Shown: positions 27,207 to 36,915, counted from the first letter of the stretch. The stretch is 64,000 nucleotides of DNA from Rubripirellula tenax (GCF_007860125.1 NZ_SJPW01000001.1:1140104-1204103), one strand, 5' to 3'. Notes: generated by a model not told the origin, from the sequence alone. Numbers and translations: made by a program.

Positions 27207-28511
27207 TTACAGCTCTAGGAACAACCTTGCCGGTTCCTCGATCACTTCCTTGATTGTCTTCAGGAATCCGACCGCTTCGCGCCCGTCAACGATACGGTGA
27301 TCGTATGTCAGCGCCACGTACATCATCGGTCGAATCACGACTTGGCCGTCGATTGCGACGGGGCGTTCTTGGATCGAATGCAGTCCCAAGATTCCGCTCT
27401 GGGGCGGATTGACGATCGGCGTCGACAGCAGCGAACCATAGATGCCGCCGTTGGAAATCGTGAACGTGCCGCCCATCAAGTCTTCGGGTTGCAATCGGTT
27501 TTCACCGGCCTGTTTGGCGAAGTCACCAATCGTCGCTTCGATATCGGCGAACGACATCCGTTCGACATTGCGAAGAACCGGAACAACCAATCCTTTCCCG
27601 CCGCCGATTGCCACGCCGATGTCTTGATAGTTGCGATAGACCGCATTGCCGTCACGGATCTCGGCGTTGACGGCTGGGAATCGCCGCAGCGCCTCGACCG
27701 CCGCTTTGGCAAAGAACGACATGAAGCCCAGCTTCACACCGTGTCGTTCGGCGAATCGATCTTTGTATTGGCTGCGAATCTGCATCGTCGGCGACATGTC
27801 GATTTCGTTGAACGTCGTCAACAAAGCCGCCGTCTGCTGGGCTTCGACAAGCCGCGCCGCGATCGTTCGGCGAAGCATCGAAAGGGGTTTGACTTCTTCG
27901 GTGCGATGCGACGGGCCGTCGGTCACCAACGATGCCGGGGGGCCACGACGAACGGGCGCTGTGACCGCCGTTGCGGGTTTCGCAATCGCCGCCGCGGCGG
28001 GCTGACTCGCTTTATTTTGCACATAGGATTGGACGTCTTCTTTGAGCAGTCGGCCGCCCGGTCCCGTCGCCGGAACTTGGGCAGCGGTCAATCCGTGTTG
28101 GTCAAGCAATCGCTGTGCGGCCGGCATCACGAACGCGGCTGCGGATCCAGCGGCGCGCGACGCTGCAGGAGTGGTTGCCGGCGCCGGCGCTGGTGCCTTG
28201 CCAGCCGAGGTTGCTGGTGCGGCAGCCTTCGGCGGGGCCGATCCGCCGGCCGGTTGCTCGGCGACGCGAATCGTGGCGATGACTTCGCCGATCAACGCGA
28301 ATTCTTCGGACGCCTTCGCGATCCCTTCCAAGAACCCCGAAGCGGGCGCGGGGATTTGGACGGACGCCTTTTCCGTTTCGATTTCTACGAGATCTTCACC
28401 TGACGCTACCCACTCGCCCTCGGTTTTCAACCATTGGCCGATTTGAACTTCGCTGATGGATTCGCCAACGGTGGGGACTTCGACCTGGATCGTTTCGCTC
28501 ACAAGAACCAT
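27207..28511 (-). CDS. odhB: dihydrolipoyllysine succinyltransferase (2-oxoglutarate dehydrogenase E2)
   Basis: 434 residues from the ATG at 28511 ([13 protein letters not shown]). There is one lipoyl domain with the lipoylated Lys in [15 protein letters not shown] (about 44), an Ala/Pro-rich linker, an E3-binding domain ([32 protein letters not shown]), and the catalytic core with [17 protein letters not shown] carrying the active-site His and Asp. It transfers succinyl groups to CoA in the TCA cycle. E1 and E3 genes are not adjacent in this window, unlike many bacteria with sucAB. SucB is an equally good name. Confidence 0.93.
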   Translation of the reverse strand: MVLVSETIQVEVPTVGESISEVQIGQWLKTEGEWVASGEDLVEIETEKASVQIPAPASGFLEGIAKASEEFALIGEVIATIRVAEQPAGGSAPPKAAAPATSAGKAPAPAPATTPAASRAAGSAAAFVMPAAQRLLDQHGLTAAQVPATGPGGRLLKEDVQSYVQNKASQPAAAAIAKPATAVTAPVRRGPPASLVTDGPSHRTEEVKPLSMLRRTIAARLVEAQQTAALLTTFNEIDMSPTMQIRSQYKDRFAERHGVKLGFMSFFAKAAVEALRRFPAVNAEIRDGNAVYRNYQDIGVAIGGGKGLVVPVLRNVERMSFADIEATIGDFAKQAGENRLQPEDLMGGTFTISNGGIYGSLLSTPIVNPPQSGILGLHSIQERPVAIDGQVVIRPMMYVALTYDHRIVDGREAVGFLKTIKEVIEEPARLFLEL

Positions 28512-28847
28512 CTTTGGGAAGGTGAAATGGAGACACGGATGTTCGCAACGGCACGCGACACCGCGTTGCCCGTCTTGGCACCAAAATAGCAAGTTCACGG
28601 TCAAACGCCCAGCCGAAGGCGAACCGTGAAACGATGAAAACGGTCGAACGCGTCGGAACGCCACGTCGACCGAATTTGTCTGTCAAACCGAATTTAACGA
28701 CGCTGACGCCAACGGCTTTTCGCACCGGTTGCACCCCCGCGTTTTCCCCGATCTGGCTCAAGTAACTCAGCCCGGGTCATGACCATGGCCGTCGACGTTC
28801 GATGCAATGAAACAGAGAAGTAGTCTCGATTTTGATTCGCCCCGCTG
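28512..28847. other. divergent intergenic region
   Basis: 336 bases between odhB and the DNase I-like gene. It must contain both promoters. I see no repeat, RNA or consensus site. Confidence 0.4.
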
Positions 28848-30029
28848 ATGTTAGCGCCCGACATGTCCGATTCTCAAGGTGGAAGTCCGATCCAAGTCGC
28901 TGCCGTCGTGCTCCTGCTCGTCGGTGGTGGATGGTATTTCTTCAAGAACTACGAAATCGCAGGATTGGACAACGTTTCGGTCACTCCCAAAGAAACTTCG
29001 CAAAGCGACGGGCAGTTCGTAAACTACGTTGACGCACCCGTGATGATCGATCCTAACCGATCGATCCCCGATGGTAATTACGCTCCGCCAGCCAATCCGA
29101 TTACGCTGACATCTCGATCAAACGCCGGATTGGGATTCGACGGACTCGGTGCCGAAGGCATCCGCGATTTCTCGGCGCCCAAAACGTCGCTTCCCACTGC
29201 CGCGGCGGCAGTGATCCCCAGCCCACGACGCTATCGCAGCGTGAAGGTTGCTTCGTGGGCGCTGGATGGTTTTGGCCCGACTAAGCTGAGCAATCTTGCC
29301 GTCCGCAAACACGTCACGGCCGTGATTCGTCAATTCGATGTGGTCGCACTGCAACAGATCGCGTCGATCGAACGCGACCTGGTTCCGCGATTGGTCGAAG
29401 TCATCAACGGAGGACAGGTCGGTTCGACGTTCCAGAACCGCTACGACTATGTCCTCGGCGAATCGTCGGGCCCGGCCGGACGTCAAGAACAATTGGCGTT
29501 CATCTTCGACACCAATCAAGTTCTTGTTGACCGCCGGCAAACTTACACGGTCGAAGACCCGACGCAACAGATGACCTACGATCCGTTGGTCGCGACGTTT
29601 CGCGCCGCGAAACCGGATTCGCAAACGGCATGGACTTTCTCGTTGGTCAACGTGCGAGTCGATTTGACGCGAGCCCAATCCGAAGTCGCGTTGCTGCCCA
29701 GTGTGCTGCATTCGGTTCGCGCCGATGGCCGCGGCGAAGATGACGTGGTGATGCTGGGGCTGTTCCAAGCCGACGACGCCTACTTGGTCCCCACGATGGG
29801 CGGCGGAGCAATGCGGGCGGCCGTCCAAGGGCGAGCAACCGATATCTACGGCCGCTACCAAACTAACAATATTCTGATCGACACGGTGCCAACGAGCGAG
29901 TTCTTGGGCCGTGCGGGCGTCTACGATTATGCCCGTGCCCAGGACATCAACCCAATCGAAGCAGAAACGGTAACCAGCCATCTGCCCGTCTTCGCCGACT
30001 TTACCGCCCACGAAGGCGGAGCGTTGTAG
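28848..30029 (+). CDS. membrane-anchored DNase I-like protein with lost active site
   Basis: 393 residues; ATG at 28848 or 28863. A membrane helix at about 16-32 is followed by a linker and an endonuclease/exonuclease/phosphatase fold (about 130-387). The strand VKVASWALDGFGPTKLSN and VIRQFDVVALQQI match DNase I closely. Key residues are changed: Glu of LQE is Gln (LQQI, 168-171), the PLHA-type His strand reads VNVRV, GDFN reads GLFQ (304-307), YDR reads TNN, and SDHxPV reads TSHLPV with the Asp lost. Hydrolysis of DNA seems unlikely; it may bind nucleic acid or lipid head groups at the membrane. Confidence 0.8.
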   Translation: MLAPDMSDSQGGSPIQVAAVVLLLVGGGWYFFKNYEIAGLDNVSVTPKETSQSDGQFVNYVDAPVMIDPNRSIPDGNYAPPANPITLTSRSNAGLGFDGLGAEGIRDFSAPKTSLPTAAAAVIPSPRRYRSVKVASWALDGFGPTKLSNLAVRKHVTAVIRQFDVVALQQIASIERDLVPRLVEVINGGQVGSTFQNRYDYVLGESSGPAGRQEQLAFIFDTNQVLVDRRQTYTVEDPTQQMTYDPLVATFRAAKPDSQTAWTFSLVNVRVDLTRAQSEVALLPSVLHSVRADGRGEDDVVMLGLFQADDAYLVPTMGGGAMRAAVQGRATDIYGRYQTNNILIDTVPTSEFLGRAGVYDYARAQDINPIEAETVTSHLPVFADFTAHEGGAL

Positions 30030-30035
30030 GGGAGT

Positions 30036-30133
30036 AGGTGACAGGTGACAGGCAGCAGGTGACAGTGAAGACCACACCGGTCGAGCAGACTCTCCACACA
30101 ACACCTGTAACCCGTCACCTGTTCCCTGTAACC
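30036..30133. repeat. imperfect inverted repeat of AGGTGACAGG type
   Basis: Starts seven bases after the preceding stop. The left arm begins TAGGTGACAGGTGACAGG, and the right arm, read in reverse complement, begins TAGGTTACAGGGAACAGG. The same kind of element follows the genes ending at 49245 and 52790. A role as 3'-end hairpin is an inference. Confidence 0.6.
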
Positions 30134-30141
30134 TATTTCCT

Positions 30142-30542
<401 letters not shown>

Positions 30543-30556
30543 TTTTCGCTCCCCCG

Positions 30557-30766
30557 TTAAAACAACGCATAGATGAACGGTGCAACCGGCGATGCCGCCA
30601 AGAACACCATGCCCATCATCAACACCGTCACGATCAAGATCGGTGCCAGCCACCATTTTTTATGGTGCCGCAAAAACGACGCGAATTCACGCACGATTCC
30701 CGGGTCGCGAGAGTAACGGTCATCGGCGTCACGCATTTTGGCTTCACTGCTTTCCGGTGGGTTCAT
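30557..30766 (-). CDS. DUF5989 small membrane protein
   Basis: 69 residues. The pattern REFASFLRHHKKWWLAPILIV, a membrane helix, and the C-terminal APFIYALF is that of DUF5989 proteins, which accompany SxtJ and carbamoyltransferases in many bacteria. The start codon directly follows the stop of the carbamoyltransferase gene (TGAATG), so it is translated from the same message. Function is unknown; it may be a membrane partner of that enzyme. Confidence 0.88.
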   Translation of the reverse strand: MNPPESSEAKMRDADDRYSRDPGIVREFASFLRHHKKWWLAPILIVTVLMMGMVFLAASPVAPFIYALF

Positions 30767-32716
30767 TCAGTACGTTCGCAAGTGGCGTTTCGGATCGCGA
30801 TCGGCATCGACGTGCCGCCAATAAGAACTCGTATCGTCCGACTCTCGACTCGTTCGTCCAACCCGGCGAGCCCAACCGACGGGTGTGACTACCAGATAAT
30901 AGACCGCCGACAATCCGATCACACCAACGACTCGATTCCAAAGTCGAAAAATTTTGCGAGGCATATCCAACCAATGCCCCTTCACCACATCGAATGTAGG
31001 TGCGATCGCCCCCACTTTTGATCGGACGACAAAGTTTTCGATCACCAAAACGTCCAAGTCGGTCTTCAAGAAGCATCGAATCGCGTCATCCGGCGAACCC
31101 ACAATCGGCTCTCCGCGGACGTTGAAACTGGTGTTGACCAACATCGGACATCCCGTCGCTTCGAAAAAGCATCTCAGCAAACGCTCGAACCTCACATTAT
31201 CGCGAGCATCAACGGATTGCACCCGAGCTGTTCCATCGACGTGAGTGACCGCCGGCACATCGCTGCCTCGCATCGGATGAACAAACATCATGTACGGATT
31301 GGCCGCGTGCCCGCCCGTGTCCAGGCAAGCCTCGACATGATTGGCCAAGATCGCCGGCGCGAACGGGCGAAACGATTCTCGAAATTTAATCTTCTGGTTG
31401 ATTCGCGATTGAGTCTCCGCGCCGCGCGGGTCTGCCAAAATGCTGCGATTTCCCAGTGCCCGTGGCCCGAATTCCATGCGGCCGTCGAACCGGCCAATCA
31501 CCTTGCCATCCGCCAGATCCGCCACGACCGAATGTGCCAACGATTCATCGTCGAGTCGCTCGAACTGCAATCCTGATCGATCCAACGCCTCACGTACCGA
31601 CGCGTCTGAGTACTCCGGCCCCAACAATGCGTCAAAGGGCGGTGATGAACTGACGCTGCGAGGTTGCCGCATGACTTGGTGCCAAACCAGCATGGCCGCA
31701 CCGACGGCACCGCCCGCATCGCCTGCCGCAGGTTGAACCCAGACGTCGTCGAAGGGTCCCTCGCGCAGCAGCTTGCCGTTGGCGACACAATTGAGTGCAA
31801 CGCCGCCCGCCAAACACAGCTTGGACTGCCCGCTGATTTCTTTCAGGTGGATCGCCGCCTTCATCACCGCTTCTTCGGTCACACATTGAATCGACGCGGC
31901 CATGTCACGATGAAACGCTTCGATCGTTTCGGATGGGTCGCGTCGCTTGCGACCAAACAGACGATCGAACTTCGCGTTCGTCATCGTCAACCCACCTCGA
32001 TAGTTGAAGTACGACGAATCCAATCGGAATGATCCGTCGTCGCAGATGGATATCAATCGCTCACGAATCAGCGTCGCGAATCGCGGAGTTCCGTACGGCG
32101 CCAAACCCATCAATTTGTATTCACCCGAATTGACGCGAAACCCGGCATGATAGGTGAACGCCGAATACAACAATCCGATCGAATCGGGGAATCGGATCTC
32201 TTTCGACAGCTGAATCTTTTCGCCGCTGCCGATTCCGATCGTCGTCGTCGCCCACTCACCCACGCCGTCCATCGTCATGATGGCCGCCTCGTCAAACGGC
32301 GAAGCATAGAACGCGCTGGCGGCGTGCGATTCATGGTGTTCAAAGAACGCGATCGGGCCATGATACAAGTTGCCAAGACCGCGACGAACCTCGCGACGCA
32401 CATGAAGTTTCTGTTGCAACCACGACGGCATCGCGGTCGTGAACGATCGCACACCCCGGGGTGCGATGTCCGCATACGTTTCCAACAATCGATCAAACTT
32501 CAACAACGGCTTTTCGTAGAAAGCCACATGATCCAAGTCGTCCGGTTTCACTCCCCCCAACTCCAAACAAGCCTGGATCGCTTCGGTGGGGAACGCAGCG
32601 TCGTGCTTGATCCTAGAAAACCGTTCCTCTTGGGCCGCCGCGACCACGCGACCGTCGACAACCAGTGCCGCGGCGGAGTCGTGAAAGAATGCGGACAGTC
32701 CCAAAATTGCGGTCAT
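30767..32716 (-). CDS. NodU/CmcH-type carbamoyltransferase with C-terminal SxtJ-like membrane segment
   Basis: 649 residues. N-terminal Kae1-like domain: ILGLSAFFHDSAAALV, EERFSRIKHDAAFP, FEHHESHAASAFYASPF, MTMDGVGEWATTTIG, and LCLAGGVALNCVANGKL. The C-terminal YrdC-like lobe has GRFDGRMEFGPRALGNRSILADPR and MLVNTSFNVRGEPIV. It transfers a carbamoyl group from carbamoyl phosphate to a hydroxyl or amine of a product not known here. The last 75 residues are extra: a hydrophobic stretch (VVGVIGLSAVYYLVVTPVGWARRVG) and SYWR-like end resembling the C-terminal half of SxtJ, normally a separate protein between this enzyme and DUF5989. I read this as a gene fusion. Confidence 0.92.
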   Translation of the reverse strand: MTAILGLSAFFHDSAAALVVDGRVVAAAQEERFSRIKHDAAFPTEAIQACLELGGVKPDDLDHVAFYEKPLLKFDRLLETYADIAPRGVRSFTTAMPSWLQQKLHVRREVRRGLGNLYHGPIAFFEHHESHAASAFYASPFDEAAIMTMDGVGEWATTTIGIGSGEKIQLSKEIRFPDSIGLLYSAFTYHAGFRVNSGEYKLMGLAPYGTPRFATLIRERLISICDDGSFRLDSSYFNYRGGLTMTNAKFDRLFGRKRRDPSETIEAFHRDMAASIQCVTEEAVMKAAIHLKEISGQSKLCLAGGVALNCVANGKLLREGPFDDVWVQPAAGDAGGAVGAAMLVWHQVMRQPRSVSSSPPFDALLGPEYSDASVREALDRSGLQFERLDDESLAHSVVADLADGKVIGRFDGRMEFGPRALGNRSILADPRGAETQSRINQKIKFRESFRPFAPAILANHVEACLDTGGHAANPYMMFVHPMRGSDVPAVTHVDGTARVQSVDARDNVRFERLLRCFFEATGCPMLVNTSFNVRGEPIVGSPDDAIRCFLKTDLDVLVIENFVVRSKVGAIAPTFDVVKGHWLDMPRKIFRLWNRVVGVIGLSAVYYLVVTPVGWARRVGRTSRESDDTSSYWRHVDADRDPKRHLRTY

Positions 32717-32841
32717 GAAATCGTATTCCTTCGCGGGGTGTGACGGAACAACACGGCATCACGCGGCAACATCCCGCGTTGTGGTCGCAGCATACTCGCT
32801 CGACGGTTCTTTCGCGTAGACGACGGAGCGTGAATTCGAAA

Positions 32842-33204
32842 TCACTCACCTTGAAGCGACCACACACTGCCGACCTGTGCCTCCATCTGCGGATCGTGAC
32901 GCTTGCGTTGCTCTCGATTGATCGGAAAGAAGTCGTTTGTTCCAAAGAACGCTTCCGATGATTCGGTGAAGTATTCTTTGTGATAGTTCATTCCATAAGC
33001 ACGCTCCGTCATGCAGTTGTTCCGCTCGACCAATTCCGGATGACGGCCTGCGATTTTCAGCGAATCCCTGCCGGGATGATACGCGGCAGTCGGTCGAAAG
33101 CCTTCATGCTCAGGCGAGATCCAGATCGGCACGCTTCGAATCTGAGACGGCGCGTATGCGGGTACGACTTCGACGACAGTCCGCAGTGGCCCGAATCCGT
33201 TCAA
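32842..33204 (-). pseudogene. remnant of an exported metallopeptidase-like protein
   Basis: The 120 codons match the C-terminal part of a planctomycete family related to anthrax-lethal-factor-type peptidases: RTVVEVVPAYAPSQIRSVPIWI, then YHPGRDSLKIAGRHPE, then AYGMNYHKEYFTESSEAF and FFGTNDFFPINREQ. The segment that should hold the HExxH zinc motif between YHPGR... and AYGMN is missing, and no proper N-terminus exists: the frame is closed a few codons upstream by a TGA, and only a TTG is available. I therefore call it a decayed copy with an internal deletion. The family match is from memory, so the label is tentative. Confidence 0.55.
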
Positions 33205-33601
33205 CCTACGCCAGCGGCAGTTCCCGGGCCTTCATCTTGGCATGGTATTCTGTCAGCCCCCGTTTCGCATTGCTCGTCCAGAGCCCGATACTCAATCGAA
33301 CCAAGTGTCTCGCCATCGACCTTCGTTGGCAAACCATCGCCACCGTCCTGGACATCAAACGTCGCTGCCAAGAACGAAGCAACTGCTGCACGATCGGGGC
33401 ATTCTGCCCCACTGCGATTTTGAGTCCCATTTGGCTCGCTCGATCCAACCTCAGGCAACGAACGTTCGCTCGCTTTTCGCGGACTTTTTTCTCCTTCGGA
33501 TCACATCACGCGATTGGCACGGCGAGTGCTTCATGGTGAAACGTCGGTTGTTAGCAGCGTTCCGTCGCTACCGACGAAGTCCATCAAGGGAGACGTTCAC
33601 G
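33205..33601. other. intergenic region with a sigma-54-type promoter
   Basis: 397 bases. The left part may hold further debris of the metallopeptidase. The right part holds a palindrome CGAACGTTCG at 33459-33468 and a -24/-12 promoter at 33514-33531. Confidence 0.5.
33514..33531 (+). promoter_or_regulatory. sigma-54 promoter of the HtrA/two-component operon
   Basis: TTGGCACGGCGAGTGCTT has the GG and GC exactly ten bases apart, and TTGGCACG matches the -24 consensus fully; the -12 is GTGC instead of TTGC. The predicted start is near 33540, about 60 bases before the first gene. The operon ends with an NtrC-family activator, which fits self-activation. Confidence 0.7.
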
Positions 33602-33817
33602 ATGATTCTGTTTGCTAGTGATTCTGACGCGGATCAAGACTCGGTGACTGACCCGACACCGGACCAAATTCGTCGTCGGGCGGCCGCGATCCGTCAACGG
33701 TGGAGCGAAGGTCAGCGGAAACGTCGACACGTTGCATCTTTCAGTGCTTGGCTCCTGCCTGTCGTCCATGTCGCGGATGTGACTGCCAACGATTCGCAAT
33801 TTTCATCGAGCGGATAG
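33602..33817 (+). CDS. small protein at the head of the HtrA operon
   Basis: 71 residues from the ATG at 33602, which has AAGGGAG nine bases upstream. A basic, helical stretch (PDQIRRRAAAIRQRWSEGQRKRR) resembles a group of short planctomycete proteins with an IRxRWSxxER pattern, followed by a mildly hydrophobic end. No signal peptide is seen. It is the first gene after the sigma-54 promoter and lies 59 bases before htrA. It may play the accessory role that ZraP has in the Zra system, but there is no sequence similarity to say so. Confidence 0.65.
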   Translation: MILFASDSDADQDSVTDPTPDQIRRRAAAIRQRWSEGQRKRRHVASFSAWLLPVVHVADVTANDSQFSSSG

Positions 33818-33876
33818 TCCGATGGAACTGATTTTTCAAAACCAAATTTAAAGCAACTCGTAAGGAACATGCGAAG

Positions 33877-35400
33877 ATGAAACATTCACGATCCAAAATC
33901 TATGCGGCACTGATTGCGGCTCCGCTTACCGTCGCGGCAACTGGCTTGCTGATTGCGGCTGCGCCGGCGACCCATTCGGCCATGCCAACCGCAACCGCCA
34001 AGCCGCTGGCGATCTCGCCTGAAACACTAAACGTAGCAAACTCGCTTTCGGAAGCATTCCGCAACGTGGCTACTCATGTCTTGCCCTCGGTTGTCGCAAT
34101 CGAAAACCGGCCCGACACGACGTGGCAGGCCAAGAAGCCCACCGTCAATGACGACGCCCTCGGACAAAACCCTTTCAAGGGAACTCCATTTGAAGACATG
34201 TTCCGAGGCCAGCCCGGCATGCAAGGCATGGTTCCGCGAGCACCTCGTTCACAAGGCGGCATCGGTTCGGGAGTCATCATCGACTCGGCAGGCGTCGTCT
34301 TGACCAACAACCACGTGGTGGAAGGCGGCGGCAAAGTCATCGTCCGGACTCAAGACGGCCGCGAATTCGTTGCCATCGAAGTCCTGACCGACCCTAAAAC
34401 TGACATCGCAGTCGTGAAGTTCGAAGGTGACTCGAATCTGGTCGCGGCTGCGATTGGTGATAGCGACAAGATGGCGGTCGGCGACTGGGTCGTTGCGCTC
34501 GGGCAACCGTTCGGCTTGGAAAGCACCGTCACCGCTGGAATCGTTAGCGCGAAGAATCGTGGCATCGGGATTACCGATCGCGAGAACTTCATCCAAACCG
34601 ACGCGGCCATCAATCCTGGCAATAGCGGCGGACCGTTGGTGAATCTTCGCGGTGAAGTGATCGGAATCAACACAGCGATATCGTCACGCGGTGGAGGCAA
34701 CAACGGCGTCGGATTCGCCGTGCCGTCAAACTTGGCTCACTGGGTCAGCAACCAATTGGTAACTTCCGGCAAGGTGCAACGCTCGTACTTGGGCGTTGCC
34801 ATCCAGCCGGTAAGCCACGAGTTGGCTTCACAGCTTGGCGTCCGAGCCCGCGGCGGAGTTGCGATCACGAATGTGATGACGGGGACGCCGGCTGAGAAGT
34901 CGGGTTTGAAAACCGGTGATGTGATTGTGAAGTTCGCGGGCCATGCAGTTACCACGCCACAGCAGTTACAGTTGGCTGTTGAGCAATCGACGGTTGGTCA
35001 AACATCAACGATCAGCATTGTCCGCGCTGGAAAGCCGATGGAATTGCCATACCTCGCTGAGTCAGTTCCCGGTGACTTTGGCTCAAGCGTCAGTCAAAAG
35101 AAGAATTCCGACGGTACAAAGTTGCAGTCGCTCGGAATTGAAATCGCACCGTTGACGAAGGATGTCGCCAAGCAGCTTGGCATGGAGGATCAATCGGGCG
35201 TCGTGATAGCAGCAGTGCAAGACGACAGCTCCGCATCGGAAGCCGGGTTGGAGCCCGGAATGGTGATCGCACAAGTCAACCGGCAAGACGTTTCCACGGT
35301 GGAGGACTTTGCACGGATCGTCAAGGCGGACTCTGACGGATCGATCCTGTTGTTGGTCCGAGGTGAGCATGGATCACGCTTCATCGTCGTCAATAACTGA
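33877..35400 (+). CDS. degP: periplasmic serine protease of the HtrA/DegP family
   Basis: 507 residues. A signal peptide or anchor (LIAAPLTVAATGLLIAAAPA) precedes the trypsin-like domain. Catalytic triad: His in LTNNHVVEGGG, Asp in DPKTDIAVVKF, Ser in NPGNSGGPLV. Two PDZ domains follow: SYLGVAIQPVSHELA... and LGIEIAPLTKDVAKQLG.... This architecture is that of DegP/DegQ, which degrade or refold damaged envelope proteins. A segment of about 45 residues with Met/Gly/Pro after the first strand is the LA loop. The gene is followed by a terminator-like hairpin and a two-component system. Confidence 0.94.
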   Translation: MKHSRSKIYAALIAAPLTVAATGLLIAAAPATHSAMPTATAKPLAISPETLNVANSLSEAFRNVATHVLPSVVAIENRPDTTWQAKKPTVNDDALGQNPFKGTPFEDMFRGQPGMQGMVPRAPRSQGGIGSGVIIDSAGVVLTNNHVVEGGGKVIVRTQDGREFVAIEVLTDPKTDIAVVKFEGDSNLVAAAIGDSDKMAVGDWVVALGQPFGLESTVTAGIVSAKNRGIGITDRENFIQTDAAINPGNSGGPLVNLRGEVIGINTAISSRGGGNNGVGFAVPSNLAHWVSNQLVTSGKVQRSYLGVAIQPVSHELASQLGVRARGGVAITNVMTGTPAEKSGLKTGDVIVKFAGHAVTTPQQLQLAVEQSTVGQTSTISIVRAGKPMELPYLAESVPGDFGSSVSQKKNSDGTKLQSLGIEIAPLTKDVAKQLGMEDQSGVVIAAVQDDSSASEAGLEPGMVIAQVNRQDVSTVEDFARIVKADSDGSILLLVRGEHGSRFIVVNN

Positions 35401-35447
35401 CAATCTCGCAAATCGCTAGGATGCAGCGGACTATATTTGGAGAGACG

Positions 35448-35490
35448 CGGCCAGTGTTCGTTTTACAATGATCACTGGCCGTTCTTTTTA
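35448..35490 (+). terminator. terminator or attenuator between htrA and the kinase gene
   Basis: 9-bp perfect inverted repeat CGGCCAGTG (35448-35456) and CACTGGCCG (35473-35481), then TTCTTTTTA. It lies inside the apparent operon, so it may lower kinase/regulator expression relative to HtrA. Confidence 0.75.
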
Positions 35491-35529
35491 ATTTTTTGAT
35501 TCGGCATGATGATGGTCGGAAGATAAACA

Positions 35530-36915
35530 ATGAAACTCGCTGCAAAACTGATCTTGATTTTCATGCTTGGTGTGTTAGCGATTGTCTCGCTATTCACTTG
35601 GCAAACGATTCGACACCAGCACGCACGGGTACAACAACAGACGCAATCACACGCAAGCGATCTTGTGACCGCACTGAAGCCCGCCATCGAGTCGGCCTAT
35701 CGTGATGGAGGAACGGTGACGATTCAAAAGGCAATCGAGTTTTCAACCCAGCGACTTGAACGTACACCGATGCGTTGGGTCGATGGTCGCGAAGTGCCGT
35801 CTGTCGGTAATCGCCTCACTTCTCGCGAGATTTCTAGTGTTACCATTACCAACAAGGACGGAGCCCGCGTCGCTTACTCGTACGTCCCGCTCAAGATCGA
35901 CGGGGCTGATGCGGGGGCGGTCGAAGTCGCACAGACGATGACGGAGCAAGACGCACAGGTTCGCGATTCACTGCTGGCGTCCATTGTTTCTTTGTTGGGA
36001 GTCACACTGTTTTCGGGAGCTGTGATCTATTGCGGGGGTGTCCAATTGGTTGCCAAGCCGCTTGGTAAGTTGATCGACCAAGTCAACACGATCGGCGACG
36101 GCAAGCTCGCGCAACCGCCAGCCATTTCTAGTAACGATGAACTTGGGCGACTGGCTGGCGCAATCAGCCAAATGAGCCACCGGCTGAGCGAACAGCAAGA
36201 CGCGATTCGGCACACCGACCGACTTGGAACCGTCGGAACACTGGCTGCGGGAATGGCACATGAACTGGGAACACCGCTGAACGTTGTGTCTGGCCGTGCG
36301 GGGCTGATCGCCAGCGGCAAATTGTCGTCCGAAGAAATCACATCGAGCGCCCAAACCATCAAAATGGAAGCCGATCGGATGACAACCATTATTCGACATC
36401 TGCTGGACTTTGCGCGACAAGCACCATCGACTCGGGATACGGTCGACTTGAATGAGATCACGATTCAAACTTGCGACCTGATGGAGCCGCTAGCGAAAAA
36501 GTCTGCTGTCGAATTGAAACGGATTCTTGACGACGAACCCGTTTATATCAGCGGCGACCCCGCTCAACTTCAGCAGGTACTTACCAATCTGATCGTCAAC
36601 GCGGTCCAAGCAATGCCGGATGGTGGCGAAGTGAAAATCACGTTGGAAAAACGAGCCGATCAAGTACGCCTTGGTGTCGCCGACACAGGCCATGGCATAC
36701 CAAGCGAAGACCTCGGCCGTGTATTCGAGCCGTTCTTCACGACCAAGGATGTCGGCGAGGGAACCGGTTTGGGATTATCGATCGCGTACGGTATCGTCCG
36801 CGAACACGACGGTGATATCAAAGTCGAAAGCGACCCAGGGAACCAAACTCGTTTTGTCGTCACGTTTCCCCTCATTGAACAAAATGACAATGGCGCAATG
36901 AAAGCACCCCAATGA
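35530..36915 (+). CDS. sensor histidine kinase, NtrB/ZraS type
   Basis: 461 residues; ATG at 35530 with GGAAG upstream. Two membrane helices (about 5-22 and 143-165) enclose a periplasmic sensor of roughly 120 residues, followed by a HAMP linker (KPLGKLIDQVNTIGDGKLAQ). H-box: LAAGMAHELGTPLN; N-box: NLIVNAVQAMP; G boxes: DTGHGIP and GEGTGLGLS. It phosphorylates the NtrC-type regulator encoded directly downstream, with which it shares an ATGA overlap. By position the signal is probably envelope stress or a metal, but that is inference. Confidence 0.93.
   Translation: MKLAAKLILIFMLGVLAIVSLFTWQTIRHQHARVQQQTQSHASDLVTALKPAIESAYRDGGTVTIQKAIEFSTQRLERTPMRWVDGREVPSVGNRLTSREISSVTITNKDGARVAYSYVPLKIDGADAGAVEVAQTMTEQDAQVRDSLLASIVSLLGVTLFSGAVIYCGGVQLVAKPLGKLIDQVNTIGDGKLAQPPAISSNDELGRLAGAISQMSHRLSEQQDAIRHTDRLGTVGTLAAGMAHELGTPLNVVSGRAGLIASGKLSSEEITSSAQTIKMEADRMTTIIRHLLDFARQAPSTRDTVDLNEITIQTCDLMEPLAKKSAVELKRILDDEPVYISGDPAQLQQVLTNLIVNAVQAMPDGGEVKITLEKRADQVRLGVADTGHGIPSEDLGRVFEPFFTTKDVGEGTGLGLSIAYGIVREHDGDIKVESDPGNQTRFVVTFPLIEQNDNGAMKAPQ

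Noticed and set aside
33201-33458. Minus-strand frames upstream of the metallopeptidase remnant
   Set aside because: They might be shifted parts of the same decayed gene but I could not align them to any family.
33242-33601. Upstream extension of the 71-residue small protein
   Set aside because: The long frame has no start signal, crosses the sigma-54 promoter, and only the ATG at 33602 has a good ribosome-binding site.
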